DNA from: Thermodesulfobacteriota bacterium
GTDB lineage: Bacteria > Desulfobacterota_D > UBA1144 > Nemesobacterales > UBA2774
Direction: 5' to 3'
Length of the DNA: 64,000 bases
Assembly (NCBI GenBank): GCA_040754335.1
Contig: JBFMCV010000002.1
Location: 248,001-312,000, forward strand
How positions within the stretch are numbered: position 1 is the stretch's first letter; each line of letters starts with the position of its first letter. The notes below the pieces were generated by a model. It was not told the DNA's origin. It ran no database searches and saw only the letters and a program-made list of their open reading frames with translations. The position numbers were made by a program, and so were the translations under genes. Shown here one piece after another: positions 9,136-16,276 of this stretch.

Positions 9136-9465
9136 ATGGCTGCCAACGGAATAATCGAATTGAGCGACTCTAACTTCGACGCCGAGGTTCTGAGGAGCGA
9201 CGTGCCGGTGCTGGTCGATTTCTGGGCGCCCTGGTGCGGCCCCTGCCGGGCGATAGCCCCCGCCGTCGAGGAGATTTCGTCTTCATATCAGGGGAAGCTC
9301 AAAGTCGGCAAGCTCAACGTCGACGAGAGCCCGCAGACCACAATGAAGTTCGGGATCCGGAGCATCCCGACGCTCATCGTCTTCAAAGGCGGGATGGCCG
9401 TCGAGCAGATAATAGGCGCCGTGCCTAAAGGGGAAATAGAGAGGGCGGTCGGAAAAGCCCTCTGA
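9136..9465 (+). CDS. trxA: Thioredoxin
   Basis: 109 residues, the usual size. The active site WCGPC is at residues 33-37 in DFWAPWCGPCRAIAP, and the cis-proline region GIRSIPTLIVFKGG is present. It reduces protein disulfides in the cytoplasm using thioredoxin reductase. I start at the ATG at 9136 because AAAGGAG lies ten bases upstream and the product then begins MAANGIIELSD, as family members do; an ATG 33 bases earlier lacks a ribosome site. It stands alone between a repeat-rich gap and a convergent gene. Confidence 0.95.
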   Translation: MAANGIIELSDSNFDAEVLRSDVPVLVDFWAPWCGPCRAIAPAVEEISSSYQGKLKVGKLNVDESPQTTMKFGIRSIPTLIVFKGGMAVEQIIGAVPKGEIERAVGKAL

Positions 9466-9492
9466 TGAAGTCAGATAAAAAAGGGTTATACG

Positions 9493-10197
9493 TCAGTCCT
9501 TTTCACCGATTTTCTTCATCTGTTTCTTAAGCTTTTCAATCTTCGAATCTATCTCAGAGATCTTGCCGCAAACGGCGAGCATGGACTGAGTCCCGGGTGC
9601 GCCGCCTGCGTCTTTTCCGGGTTTTGCGGATCTCACGCCGCTCTCCCCGGCCTTCTTCACGCTTTCAAGCGCCGCGCGGGTTTTCTCTTTATCGAACACG
9701 TATACGGTCTCCCGCTCGCCGTCTATCCTCTTGGACACCTTCTTCGCTGCGAGCCTGAATTTGCCGAGAACGCGCCCCAGCCACTGGAGGTTCTGCCCCT
9801 TTTTCTCGGAGGCGGGGATGAGCTTCTCGACCTCTTCGTAAAGCGTCTTGGCGGTTACTTTGAACTGCTTCGGTGTATCCTCGAAAAGTATCCGCTTGAG
9901 CTCCCCCGCGGAAATCCTGCCGAGGACGTCGAGGACGGACTCTTCCCACTTGTCTAGGCCCGGCGAAACCGCCCCGCCCGCGGCCTGCCCTCCCGTGAGA
10001 TCGGGCGCGCCCCCCGTGAGCTGATACTGGCCGTACGCGAGCTTGCCCAGGTCCTGGAGCACCATCTTCCTCTCGGCCCCGAGCTCCGACAGGTGGAGCC
10101 TTATCTTCTGCTTCTCGATTATTTCCTTGGATTTTACGTTGACCGTCTCAAGACCCTTGTCTATCCTGACCTTGAGCTTATCGAGGAACTCTGCCAT
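9493..10197 (-). CDS. Unrecognised helical cytoplasmic protein
   Basis: 234 residues from the ATG at 10197, chosen because GGAGG lies eight bases upstream; ATGs further upstream lack such a site. The N-terminal about 70 residues (MAEFLDKLKVRIDKGLETVN...) are amphipathic and repeat-like, resembling small coiled-coil proteins of unknown function. A Gly/Ala/Pro-rich linker follows, then a charged middle domain (EEVEKLIPASEKKGQNLQWL) and a C-terminal Lys/Glu/Ile helix (ISEIDSKIEKLKKQMKKIGE) that looks like a coiled coil. No signal peptide, membrane span or catalytic motif is visible. It converges on the thioredoxin gene. Confidence 0.7.
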   Translation of the reverse strand: MAEFLDKLKVRIDKGLETVNVKSKEIIEKQKIRLHLSELGAERKMVLQDLGKLAYGQYQLTGGAPDLTGGQAAGGAVSPGLDKWEESVLDVLGRISAGELKRILFEDTPKQFKVTAKTLYEEVEKLIPASEKKGQNLQWLGRVLGKFRLAAKKVSKRIDGERETVYVFDKEKTRAALESVKKAGESGVRSAKPGKDAGGAPGTQSMLAVCGKISEIDSKIEKLKKQMKKIGEKD

Positions 10198-10817
10198 CGG
10201 CGTCACCTCCGCCATCACATTATATATCGATTGGGGAATCGATGTAAAGGACGATCGGATTTTGCATTTCATTCCCTCTGCTGGTACTGAAACTGGCTCA
10301 GGTGACTTGTAAAATCCCGTTCGTCCTGAGCTTGTCGAAGGATTGAACGGGATTTGGGATTCCCGGTGTATGGAATCTCACTTTTTATTCTGTCATCGCG
10401 AGGCTCGAAGCCTTGTGCGAAGAAGCCGTGGCGATCTCGCTTTTTCCGTCATGCTGAACTACGGTTCTGAACAACGGTTCTGAGCAGGCGAAGAACTGGT
10501 CGCTAACGGTTGAGTGCACAAGCCTTATTTGCTCTCCGCACTATTGAATCAGAAGCCAAATTAGCAAGAACCGGACGCCGTAGGCTGAATGCAACAATGC
10601 ACCTGTTCCACAGTCAGTCCTTGAAAAATCAAAATATTCAGCATCTCATCTTTTTCATGAGATTGCCGCGCTGAGCCTGTCCTGAGCGAAGTCGCTCGTC
10701 TCGGCGTAGGCCGAGCCGTAGCCGGGAAGGACTCGCAATGATATATCGTGGATTTGCAAATCCTACGCCGATTTTATATATTCTCATTCGATTATTTTTA
10801 TAAGCCGGAGGTGCGGG
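10198..10817. repeat. Long intergenic stretch of dispersed repeats
   Basis: 620 bases without a convincing gene. It holds 'cccgttcgtcctgagcttgtcgaagg' with its mirror half (10315-10350), the 'tcatcgcgaggctcgaagcc...tggcgatctcg' element (10395-10440), a 'ggttctgaacaacggttctgagc' segment with a distant partner 'agaaccggacgccg' (10462-10580), and a 'cctgtcctgagcgaagtcg' segment (10675-10730). The same units recur in other gaps of this window, some in opposite orientation. Confidence 0.7.
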
Positions 10818-11018
10818 ATGTTCAGGAAAGGGCTGCAGGTGATGCTTAATCAGCCGATAGAGGGTAAAAAGGACAGGTTCGAGCAGGGGCTAAAGGGGAA
10901 GATAGTCGAGGAGTTCGACCTGCCGCACGGGAAATCCTACCGAGTCCAGTTCGTCGACGGCAGGGTCGCTAGGTTCCCCGAAGCGCTCATGAAGCAGGCC
11001 GTGGACGTGATCGGCTAA
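10818..11018 (+). CDS. Small conserved-looking protein of unknown function
   Basis: 66 residues, starting MFRKGLQVMLNQPIEG, with GGAGG ten bases upstream. It is basic at the N-terminus and contains GKSYRVQFVDGRVARFPE, which looks like a small beta-barrel or KOW/Tudor-like fold; that is only an impression. Codon use matches the neighbours and the ribosome site is good, so I think it is real despite its size. It is flanked on both sides by repeat-rich DNA, and a repeat begins on the first base after its stop codon. Confidence 0.6.
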   Translation: MFRKGLQVMLNQPIEGKKDRFEQGLKGKIVEEFDLPHGKSYRVQFVDGRVARFPEALMKQAVDVIG

Positions 11019-11435
11019 CGCAGAACCTGCGCTCGTGTACGATTCTCCTGGAACTCTTCTGCTAAACCCGCATCGAAGCCCAAGCCGTTCGTCCTGCTTG
11101 CTGCACGTCGCCCGAAGGATATGAGCCGTAGGGGGATGAGCCGTAGGGTGATCCGGCGTAGCCTTGGCGAAGACGGAAGCCTATCGAAGGATGTAGTTAA
11201 TTCCCTCCTTTGGAAAAGAACGGTTCTGAGCGAGCGTAAGAACCGGACACCATACAACAAAGGCAGAGAAGTAAATTAACTTTGGTTAGACATTGGCAAA
11301 GTTCAAATAGGTTAGGGAGGATTTTTCTTATTTTAAATCCCCCTGAATCCCCCTTTTTCAAAGGGGGAAAAAACATTGATGTTCTTAGACACGCTCAGGA
11401 CGAACGGGTTATACTTCCTCACTCCGCGGGAATCC
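11019..11435. repeat. Repeat cluster, including a terminal-hairpin element abutting the upstream stop codon
   Basis: The stretch opens at 11019 with the hairpin CGCAG-AAC-CTGCG directly after a TAA stop; it continues with 'tcgtgtacgattc' and a degraded 'ccgttcgtcctg...cgaagga' segment. 11210-11335 is a composite: a 'ccctcctttgg...gttagggaggattt' repeat interrupted by about 90 bases that begin 'gaacggttctgagcgagcg'. 11335-11370 holds 'aatccccctgaatccccctttttcaaaggggga'. The equivalent composite occurs, reversed, at 36295-36440. Confidence 0.7.
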
Positions 11436-11933
11436 CTAAACGCCCGTCTTTCCCCGCCGCCGCGCCGTCCCGTTCCCCCTGACCTCTATGGCCTTCTTCT
11501 TCCGGGACAGGTCGAACCTGGAGACGTCGACCACGAACTTGTCCTGAATGAATTTCCTCCCGAGCAGTATCGGGTGCTCCATCCCGGACCTGTCGCAGAG
11601 AGAGAGCTCTATCTCGTGCGTCCTTCCGAAGATCTCTACGAGTGTTTTTATAATGTACCTGTACTCCGTCTGGCCGAAGGAGCTCTTGACCTTCTTTCTC
11701 CCGAGGAGCGGCTTCCTTATCTCCCTCCCGTCGTATGCGGGGTGCGAGGGGTCGAGCAGCCTGAACCTCACGAACCTCGCGCCGCCCTTCCTCACTGCCC
11801 TTATACTGTCGCAGTGAATGGCCGAGGTGTACGCCCCCGTGTCCACCTTGGCGTCGATCCCGTAGAGCCTGAGCTTGGGGAAATCGACCTTTTCCTTCCT
11901 TCCGATGAGCAGCTTGACTCTTCCCTTTGCCAT
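11436..11933 (-). CDS. RimK/LysX-associated retropepsin-like protease domain protein (putative ATP-dependent zinc protease family)
   Basis: 165 residues. It begins MAKGRVKLLIGRKEKVDFPKL, then AKVDTGAYTSAIHC, where DTG at residues 31-33 matches the aspartyl-protease-like site of this family. The C-terminal part holds RSGMEHPILLGRKFIQDKFVVDVS, the second conserved block. Members often accompany RimK-type glutamate ligases; none is present here. It lies 10 bases downstream of mgtE on the same strand and is probably co-transcribed. Older databases call the family ATP-dependent zinc protease, but the motif fits a retropepsin fold better. The substrate is unknown. Confidence 0.85.
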   Translation of the reverse strand: MAKGRVKLLIGRKEKVDFPKLRLYGIDAKVDTGAYTSAIHCDSIRAVRKGGARFVRFRLLDPSHPAYDGREIRKPLLGRKKVKSSFGQTEYRYIIKTLVEIFGRTHEIELSLCDRSGMEHPILLGRKFIQDKFVVDVSRFDLSRKKKAIEVRGNGTARRRGKTGV

Positions 11934-11943
11934 CCGGTCCCTC

Positions 11944-13257
11944 TTACAGAGTTACGCCGAAGAAGATTGTAGCCAAACCCAGCAGCGCCGCAAGCCCCAG
12001 TATGTCGGTCACGGTCGTGAGTATTATCATGGAGGACTGCGCGGGGTCGAGGCCCAGGGCCTTGAGCCCTATGGGAATGACGGCTCCCGAGAGGCCCGCT
12101 ATGAGCAGGCTTATTATCATCGCGAGCCCGACCACATAACCGAGCGTCGCGTCTCCGAGCCATATGTACGCGATAACCGCCGTGATGAGCCCCGTGATTA
12201 CGCCGTTTATGAGGCCCAGCTTGAGCTCCTTCCAGAGGAGCTTCGGGAAATCGCTTTTCGATATCTCGCGCATGACGAGCCCCCTCATGACGACGGCTAA
12301 GGACTGCGCGCCGCCGTTCCCTCCCTGGCTAGCCACTATGGGGATGAATACCGCGAGCACCGTGACCTTCGCTATAGTGCTGTCGAAAAGGGCGACGACC
12401 GCGCCCGCGAGGAACGCCGTGGCGAGGTTTATGTTGAGCCACGGGAGCCTCTTTTTGAGCGAGAAGACGGTATCCGAGAAAGGCCTCTCGTCGCTGTGGA
12501 CGCCGAATATCGTCTGTATGTCGGCCGAGTATTCCTCCTGCATGTCGCTAAGGAGCTGGCTCGTGTTAACGATGCCTACCAACTTCTGGTTGTTGTCGAC
12601 TACAGGGACGGCGAAGAACTTCTGCTTCGATACGATGCTGGCCGCGTCTTCCACGTCCATGAAGGCGTTTAAGTAAAACACGTTCTTTATCATAACGTCA
12701 GAGAGCTTCATGTGAGGGTCCCTTATGAGCAGGTCCCTCATGCTGAGCACACCTGCCAACTTGAAGTCCGCGTCGACCACGTAGACGTATGAGAGCGGCA
12801 TGTTCTCCTGCCCGGCCATCTGCTTTATCTTCGCCACGGCGTCTGATATGCGGAGGTCGTCCCTTAACGCGAGGAATATGGGGCTCATCATGTAGCCCAC
12901 GCTGTCCCTCGGGTATTCCAGCAGCTCCCCTATCTCGCGCTTCTGCTTTTCGGTAAGGTTATTCGCTATCTTGTCCTTGAGCGCCATGGGGCAGACGCTC
13001 ACTATGAGCGACACCTTGAGCGGCTCCATGCTCCGTATGATCTCACCCGCCATATCGTCGGGAAGACGGCCGAGGAGCATGGCCGCGTACTCGTTCTGGA
13101 GGTTTTCGAATATCGTCTTCGATACGTGCGGCGGCAGGGACTTGAACACCTCCGCGCTCTCCTCCACGTCCATCGTCTCAATCACGTGCGCCGATATGAC
13201 GGGGTCGTATTCGGAGAATTTCTTTATGTAGTATTCGAGCGGCGAGCCTTGGAACAT
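11944..13257 (-). CDS. mgtE: Magnesium transporter MgtE
   Basis: 437 residues in standard MgtE order: a helical N domain (VIETMDVEESAEVFKSLPPH), two CBS domains (YVYVDADFKLAGVLSMRDLL and FFAVPVVDNNQKLVGIV), a plug helix and five membrane spans containing FIPIVASQGGNGGAQSLAVVMRGL. MgtE is a Mg2+-gated inner-membrane channel. I start at the ATG at 13257 because GGAGG lies six bases upstream and MFQGSPLEYYIKKF is a plausible N-terminus; an upstream in-frame ATG lacks a ribosome site. The protease-domain gene follows after 10 bases. A CorA-type gene lies about 6 kb further along. Confidence 0.95.
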   Translation of the reverse strand: MFQGSPLEYYIKKFSEYDPVISAHVIETMDVEESAEVFKSLPPHVSKTIFENLQNEYAAMLLGRLPDDMAGEIIRSMEPLKVSLIVSVCPMALKDKIANNLTEKQKREIGELLEYPRDSVGYMMSPIFLALRDDLRISDAVAKIKQMAGQENMPLSYVYVVDADFKLAGVLSMRDLLIRDPHMKLSDVMIKNVFYLNAFMDVEDAASIVSKQKFFAVPVVDNNQKLVGIVNTSQLLSDMQEEYSADIQTIFGVHSDERPFSDTVFSLKKRLPWLNINLATAFLAGAVVALFDSTIAKVTVLAVFIPIVASQGGNGGAQSLAVVMRGLVMREISKSDFPKLLWKELKLGLINGVITGLITAVIAYIWLGDATLGYVVGLAMIISLLIAGLSGAVIPIGLKALGLDPAQSSMIILTTVTDILGLAALLGLATIFFGVTL

Positions 13258-13558
13258 TTTGGACCTCCGGATATTGAACCGGCCTTGATGCCGGGATATA
13301 CAAGAATACATAATGAACGTGGGATGTGGTACCGGGGGTCGGCTTTTTTTCTTTCATTGCGAGGCCGTATTTTGGCCGTGGCGATCTCGTTTTATTGTCA
13401 TGCTGAACTTGTTTCAGCATCTCGTCTTTAAAGAAGACAAAGAATTAAGGATGAGACCCTGAAACGAGTTCAGGGTGACAACAAATGGATTTCTCACATA
13501 TGTTCAAATGACGGATAATGAATCGCGGCTGGGAGCCGCTCCTACGATACTCGATTCT
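13258..13558. repeat. Repeat-filled gap between mgtE and the cyclase gene
   Basis: 13355-13398 holds 'cattgcgaggccgtattttggccgtggcgatctcg'. 13398-13480 holds 'gtcatgctgaacttgtttcagcatctcgtc' and, 30 bases on, its mirror 'gagaccctgaaacgagttcagggtgacaac', a pair repeated almost unchanged at 14452-14565. 13520-13545 holds 'aatcgcggctgggagccgctcctac', which recurs at 25490, 36090 and 40570. No gene is visible. Confidence 0.7.
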
Positions 13559-14245
13559 TCAAACCGGCCGCAGCAATGCGCGGGCGGGGGCGCCCTCGCA
13601 GTCCTCTATCTTTATAGGGAGGCATATGAGCTCGTAGTCCCCGGGCTCCACCTGCGAGAGGTCGAGGCCCTCTATGACCCATATGCGCGCGTTCAGTATT
13701 ATGTGATGCACCTCTGTGACGTTCCCCTCGTATCCGCCTATGGAGAGGTAATCGACGCCGATCGTCTGCACCTGCCGCTCGACGAGATACTTCGCGGCGT
13801 CCGTCGAGAGGTGGACGAAATTTTCGGCGAAGGGCTTTTTGTCCCACCTCCGCCTTGAATTCCGCGTCTTGAACAGTATGCGCTCGCCCTTCTTTATGCG
13901 GTGCGGGCGGAGCTCTTCGGGCTTTATCAGCTCCCTGTCCTCTATCTCTATCACGCGCGCCCTGCCTACGACGGCCGAGAGCGGCATCTTGTCGATCCCT
14001 GTCTTGAGCTTCGTGAAATGAGAAGGGGCGTCGAGATGCGTCGCCGTATGGACGGACATAGAGAGCGCGGTCATGTTGAAGTCGTCCCCCTTCCCCATGT
14101 CGCGGACGCGGAACACCTTGACCGGAGGGTCGCCCGGCCAGTGCACCATGCCGTCCGATAGAGGCACGGTTATGTCTATCCAGTCCTCCGAGCCGAGGGT
14201 GTAGTTCTTTTTACCGCCTGACTGTCTTGGGGAGCGCGTCTGCAT
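13559..14245 (-). CDS. Cyclase-family metal-dependent hydrolase (kynurenine-formamidase-like)
   Basis: 228 residues. WIDITVPLSDGMVHWPGDPP at residues 22-41 and HTATHLDAPSHF at 66-77 are the two signature blocks of the family; the second is HxxxHxDxxxH, the zinc site. Family members hydrolyse N-formylkynurenine, isatin and related amides. No other kynurenine-pathway gene is in the window, so the substrate is open. The start ATG at 14245 lacks a strong ribosome site, so the first 15-20 residues (MQTRSPRQSGGKK) may be over-called. It stands alone between two repeat-filled gaps. Confidence 0.85.
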   Translation of the reverse strand: MQTRSPRQSGGKKNYTLGSEDWIDITVPLSDGMVHWPGDPPVKVFRVRDMGKGDDFNMTALSMSVHTATHLDAPSHFTKLKTGIDKMPLSAVVGRARVIEIEDRELIKPEELRPHRIKKGERILFKTRNSRRRWDKKPFAENFVHLSTDAAKYLVERQVQTIGVDYLSIGGYEGNVTEVHHIILNARIWVIEGLDLSQVEPGDYELICLPIKIEDCEGAPARALLRPV

Positions 14246-14608
14246 GGCGAGATTATCTTAATCGATATTTGCGTGAAGGACAAACGGCGCACAATGCTGT
14301 CATCGCGAGGAGCGAACTTTCTTTTATTTGTCATTCCCGCAACAATTGCGAACGAGTGAGCAATTGGACGCCCAGGCTTAGACGTAGGACAGTTACATGT
14401 CTTTACTGAGCCGATGAAATAAATTCTAAAAGCGGGAATCTAATAGTATTGTCATGCTGAACTTGTTTCAGCATCTCGTCTTTGATTTTATTATTTCAGG
14501 AACAAGAGATAATGATGAGACCCTGAAACGAGCCTGCCCTGAACTTGATTCAGGGTGACAACAAATAGATTTCTCGCGTACGCTCGCAATGACAGTATGT
14601 CCCCCCTC
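14246..14608. repeat. Repeat-filled gap between the cyclase gene and aroK
   Basis: 14330-14400 carries 'cattcccgcaacaattgcgaacgagtgagcaattgg'. 14452-14565 carries the 'tcatgctgaacttgtttcagcatctcgtc' unit with its mirror, nearly identical to 13398-13480, including the 'acaaatagatttctcgcgtacgctcgcaatgac' tail. No gene is seen. Confidence 0.7.
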
Positions 14609-15133
14609 TCAAACCCCGAGCCTCTTCATTATTTCCTCAGCCGCCTCTTCCGGCGTGAGGCCCTCAGTGTCCACGGTTATATCCGCCGCTTCATAAAAAG
14701 GGATGCGCTTTGCGAGGAGACCTGTCGCGGCTTCGAGCGGGTTCTCGACGTTGAGCAGCGGGCGCGTCCTGCTGTGCTTTATCCTCTCCCAGATGACGCT
14801 CATCGGCGCTTTAAGGTAGACGGTGACGCCGCCCCTTTTCATCGCCAGCATGTTCTCCTCCCTCATTACAGCCCCGCCGCCCGTGGCTACGACCTGCCTT
14901 TCCTTCCCTGCGAGCGACAGGAGCGTCTCCGATTCGGCCTGCCTGAAATGTTCCTCGCCCGGGCCCGAAAAGATTTCGGAGACCGTCTTCCCGGCCTTCG
15001 TCTCTATCACCTTGTCGGCGTCGCAGTACCTCCACCCGAGCCTCCGCGCGAGCACCCTGCCGACGGTGGACTTGCCCGCCCCCATGAAGCCCACGAGGAA
15101 TATGTTTTTCGGTTTTTTCCGTTCGGGGCTCAT
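14609..15133 (-). CDS. aroK: Shikimate kinase
   Basis: 174 residues. The P-loop GFMGAGKST is at 15-23, followed by the shikimate-binding D in RYCDADKVIE, the GGG motif in VVATGGGAVM and the lid with RTRPLL. It phosphorylates shikimate at the 3-hydroxyl in aromatic amino acid synthesis. It is the last gene of a tightly packed minus-strand operon, seven bases after the riboflavin synthase gene. No other aro gene is nearby. The length is normal. Confidence 0.95.
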   Translation of the reverse strand: MSPERKKPKNIFLVGFMGAGKSTVGRVLARRLGWRYCDADKVIETKAGKTVSEIFSGPGEEHFRQAESETLLSLAGKERQVVATGGGAVMREENMLAMKRGGVTVYLKAPMSVIWERIKHSRTRPLLNVENPLEAATGLLAKRIPFYEAADITVDTEGLTPEEAAEEIMKRLGV

Positions 15134-15140
15134 CTCGGGA

Positions 15141-15755
15141 TCAATAGACCGTGTACTCGTCTCTTTTGGCGGTCATGAACTTTTCCACGTACTTTCCGAT
15201 TATATCGCACTCTATGTTTACGGGGCTCCCTGCCCTGAGCGAGCCGAACGTCGTTTCCGCGAGCGTGTAGGGGATAATGTTCACCGTGAATTCGCCGCTC
15301 TCGACGGTATTTACCGTGAGGCTCACGCCGTCTATGGCGACCGAGCCCTTCTCGACGATATATTTCATGACGTGGCCTGCGGCCGCGAACCTGAACTCCA
15401 CGGACGACCCCCGCTTCTTTTTCGATTTGACCTTCCCTACGCCGTCCACGTGCCCGCTCACGATGTGCCCGCCCATCCTGTCCCCGGCCCTGAGCGAGCG
15501 CTCGAGGTTGACCGGGCTCCCTGCCCTGAGCTTCCCGAGGCTCGTCCTCGAAAGCGTCTCGCGCGACGCGTCGACCGTGAACGTATCCCCTTCGACCGAG
15601 GTCACCGTGAGGCACGCGCCGTTCACGGATATGCTCTCGCCCTTGGCGATCTCCCCGGCGCCTATCTTCTTCACCCGGAACGTAATGGACGATTCCTTCG
15701 CGCGGCGCTTGATACCGGCGACTGTCCCTATGTCCTCTACTATCCCCGTGAACAT
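15141..15755 (-). CDS. ribE: Riboflavin synthase alpha subunit
   Basis: 204 residues starting MFTGIVEDIGTVAGI, the invariant N-terminus of the enzyme. Two lumazine-binding halves are seen, each with a GESISVNGACLTV-like block (residues about 39-52 and GSVAIDGVSLTVNTV about 137-151). It dismutates two 6,7-dimethyl-8-ribityllumazine molecules to riboflavin. It lies two bases after lspA and seven before aroK. No FMN riboswitch is visible, as expected for an internal operon gene. Confidence 0.96.
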   Translation of the reverse strand: MFTGIVEDIGTVAGIKRRAKESSITFRVKKIGAGEIAKGESISVNGACLTVTSVEGDTFTVDASRETLSRTSLGKLRAGSPVNLERSLRAGDRMGGHIVSGHVDGVGKVKSKKKRGSSVEFRFAAAGHVMKYIVEKGSVAIDGVSLTVNTVESGEFTVNIIPYTLAETTFGSLRAGSPVNIECDIIGKYVEKFMTAKRDEYTVY

Positions 15756-15757
15756 GA

Positions 15758-16243
15758 CTACCTGCCCCGTTTAAGTATGAACGTGTCGAACAGTATTAGT
15801 ATAACGCCTATGGTTATGGCCGAGTCCGAGAGGTTGAAAGGCGGCCAGTGGAGCGCCGGGTTCCCGAACCAGTGGAAGTCGATGAAGTCCGTTACATAGC
15901 GGAGCCTGAACCTGTCTATGGAATTGCCTATCGCCCCGCCCAGTATCAGGGAGAGGGAGTAGACGAGGAGCCTGTCGTTCTTCCCGGTCTTGGAGAGGAA
16001 GTACACTATAACGACTACGGCCGCGATGAGCACCACTATGAATAACGGGAGCCTGAGAGACTCCGGCAATTCCCGGAATATGCCGAACGCCGCCCCGGGG
16101 TTCCTGATGTGGGTGACGTCGAGGAACGGGAGGAGGTTTATCTTCCCGTAAAGCGGCACTCTCTCGACCACGAGCCACTTCGAGACCTGGTCGATAACGA
16201 CTACTATCGCTGTGATGATAGCGGCTGTCCTGTATCTCTCCAT
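15758..16243 (-). CDS. lspA: Lipoprotein signal peptidase (signal peptidase II)
   Basis: 161 residues with four membrane spans. The catalytic aspartate blocks are both present: GNSIDRFRLRYVTDFIDFH and FNLSDSAI. DQVSKWLV near the N-terminus and NPGAAFGIF are also family signatures. It cleaves signal peptides of diacylglyceryl-modified prolipoproteins in the inner membrane. Substrates in this window may include the thaumatin lipoprotein and the M16 peptidase. It lies 33 bases downstream of the gluzincin-TPR gene. Confidence 0.96.
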   Translation of the reverse strand: MERYRTAAIITAIVVVIDQVSKWLVVERVPLYGKINLLPFLDVTHIRNPGAAFGIFRELPESLRLPLFIVVLIAAVVVIVYFLSKTGKNDRLLVYSLSLILGGAIGNSIDRFRLRYVTDFIDFHWFGNPALHWPPFNLSDSAITIGVILILFDTFILKRGR

Positions 16244-16276
16244 TTTAGGAAGCTAAGATTATATAGGATTAAAAGA

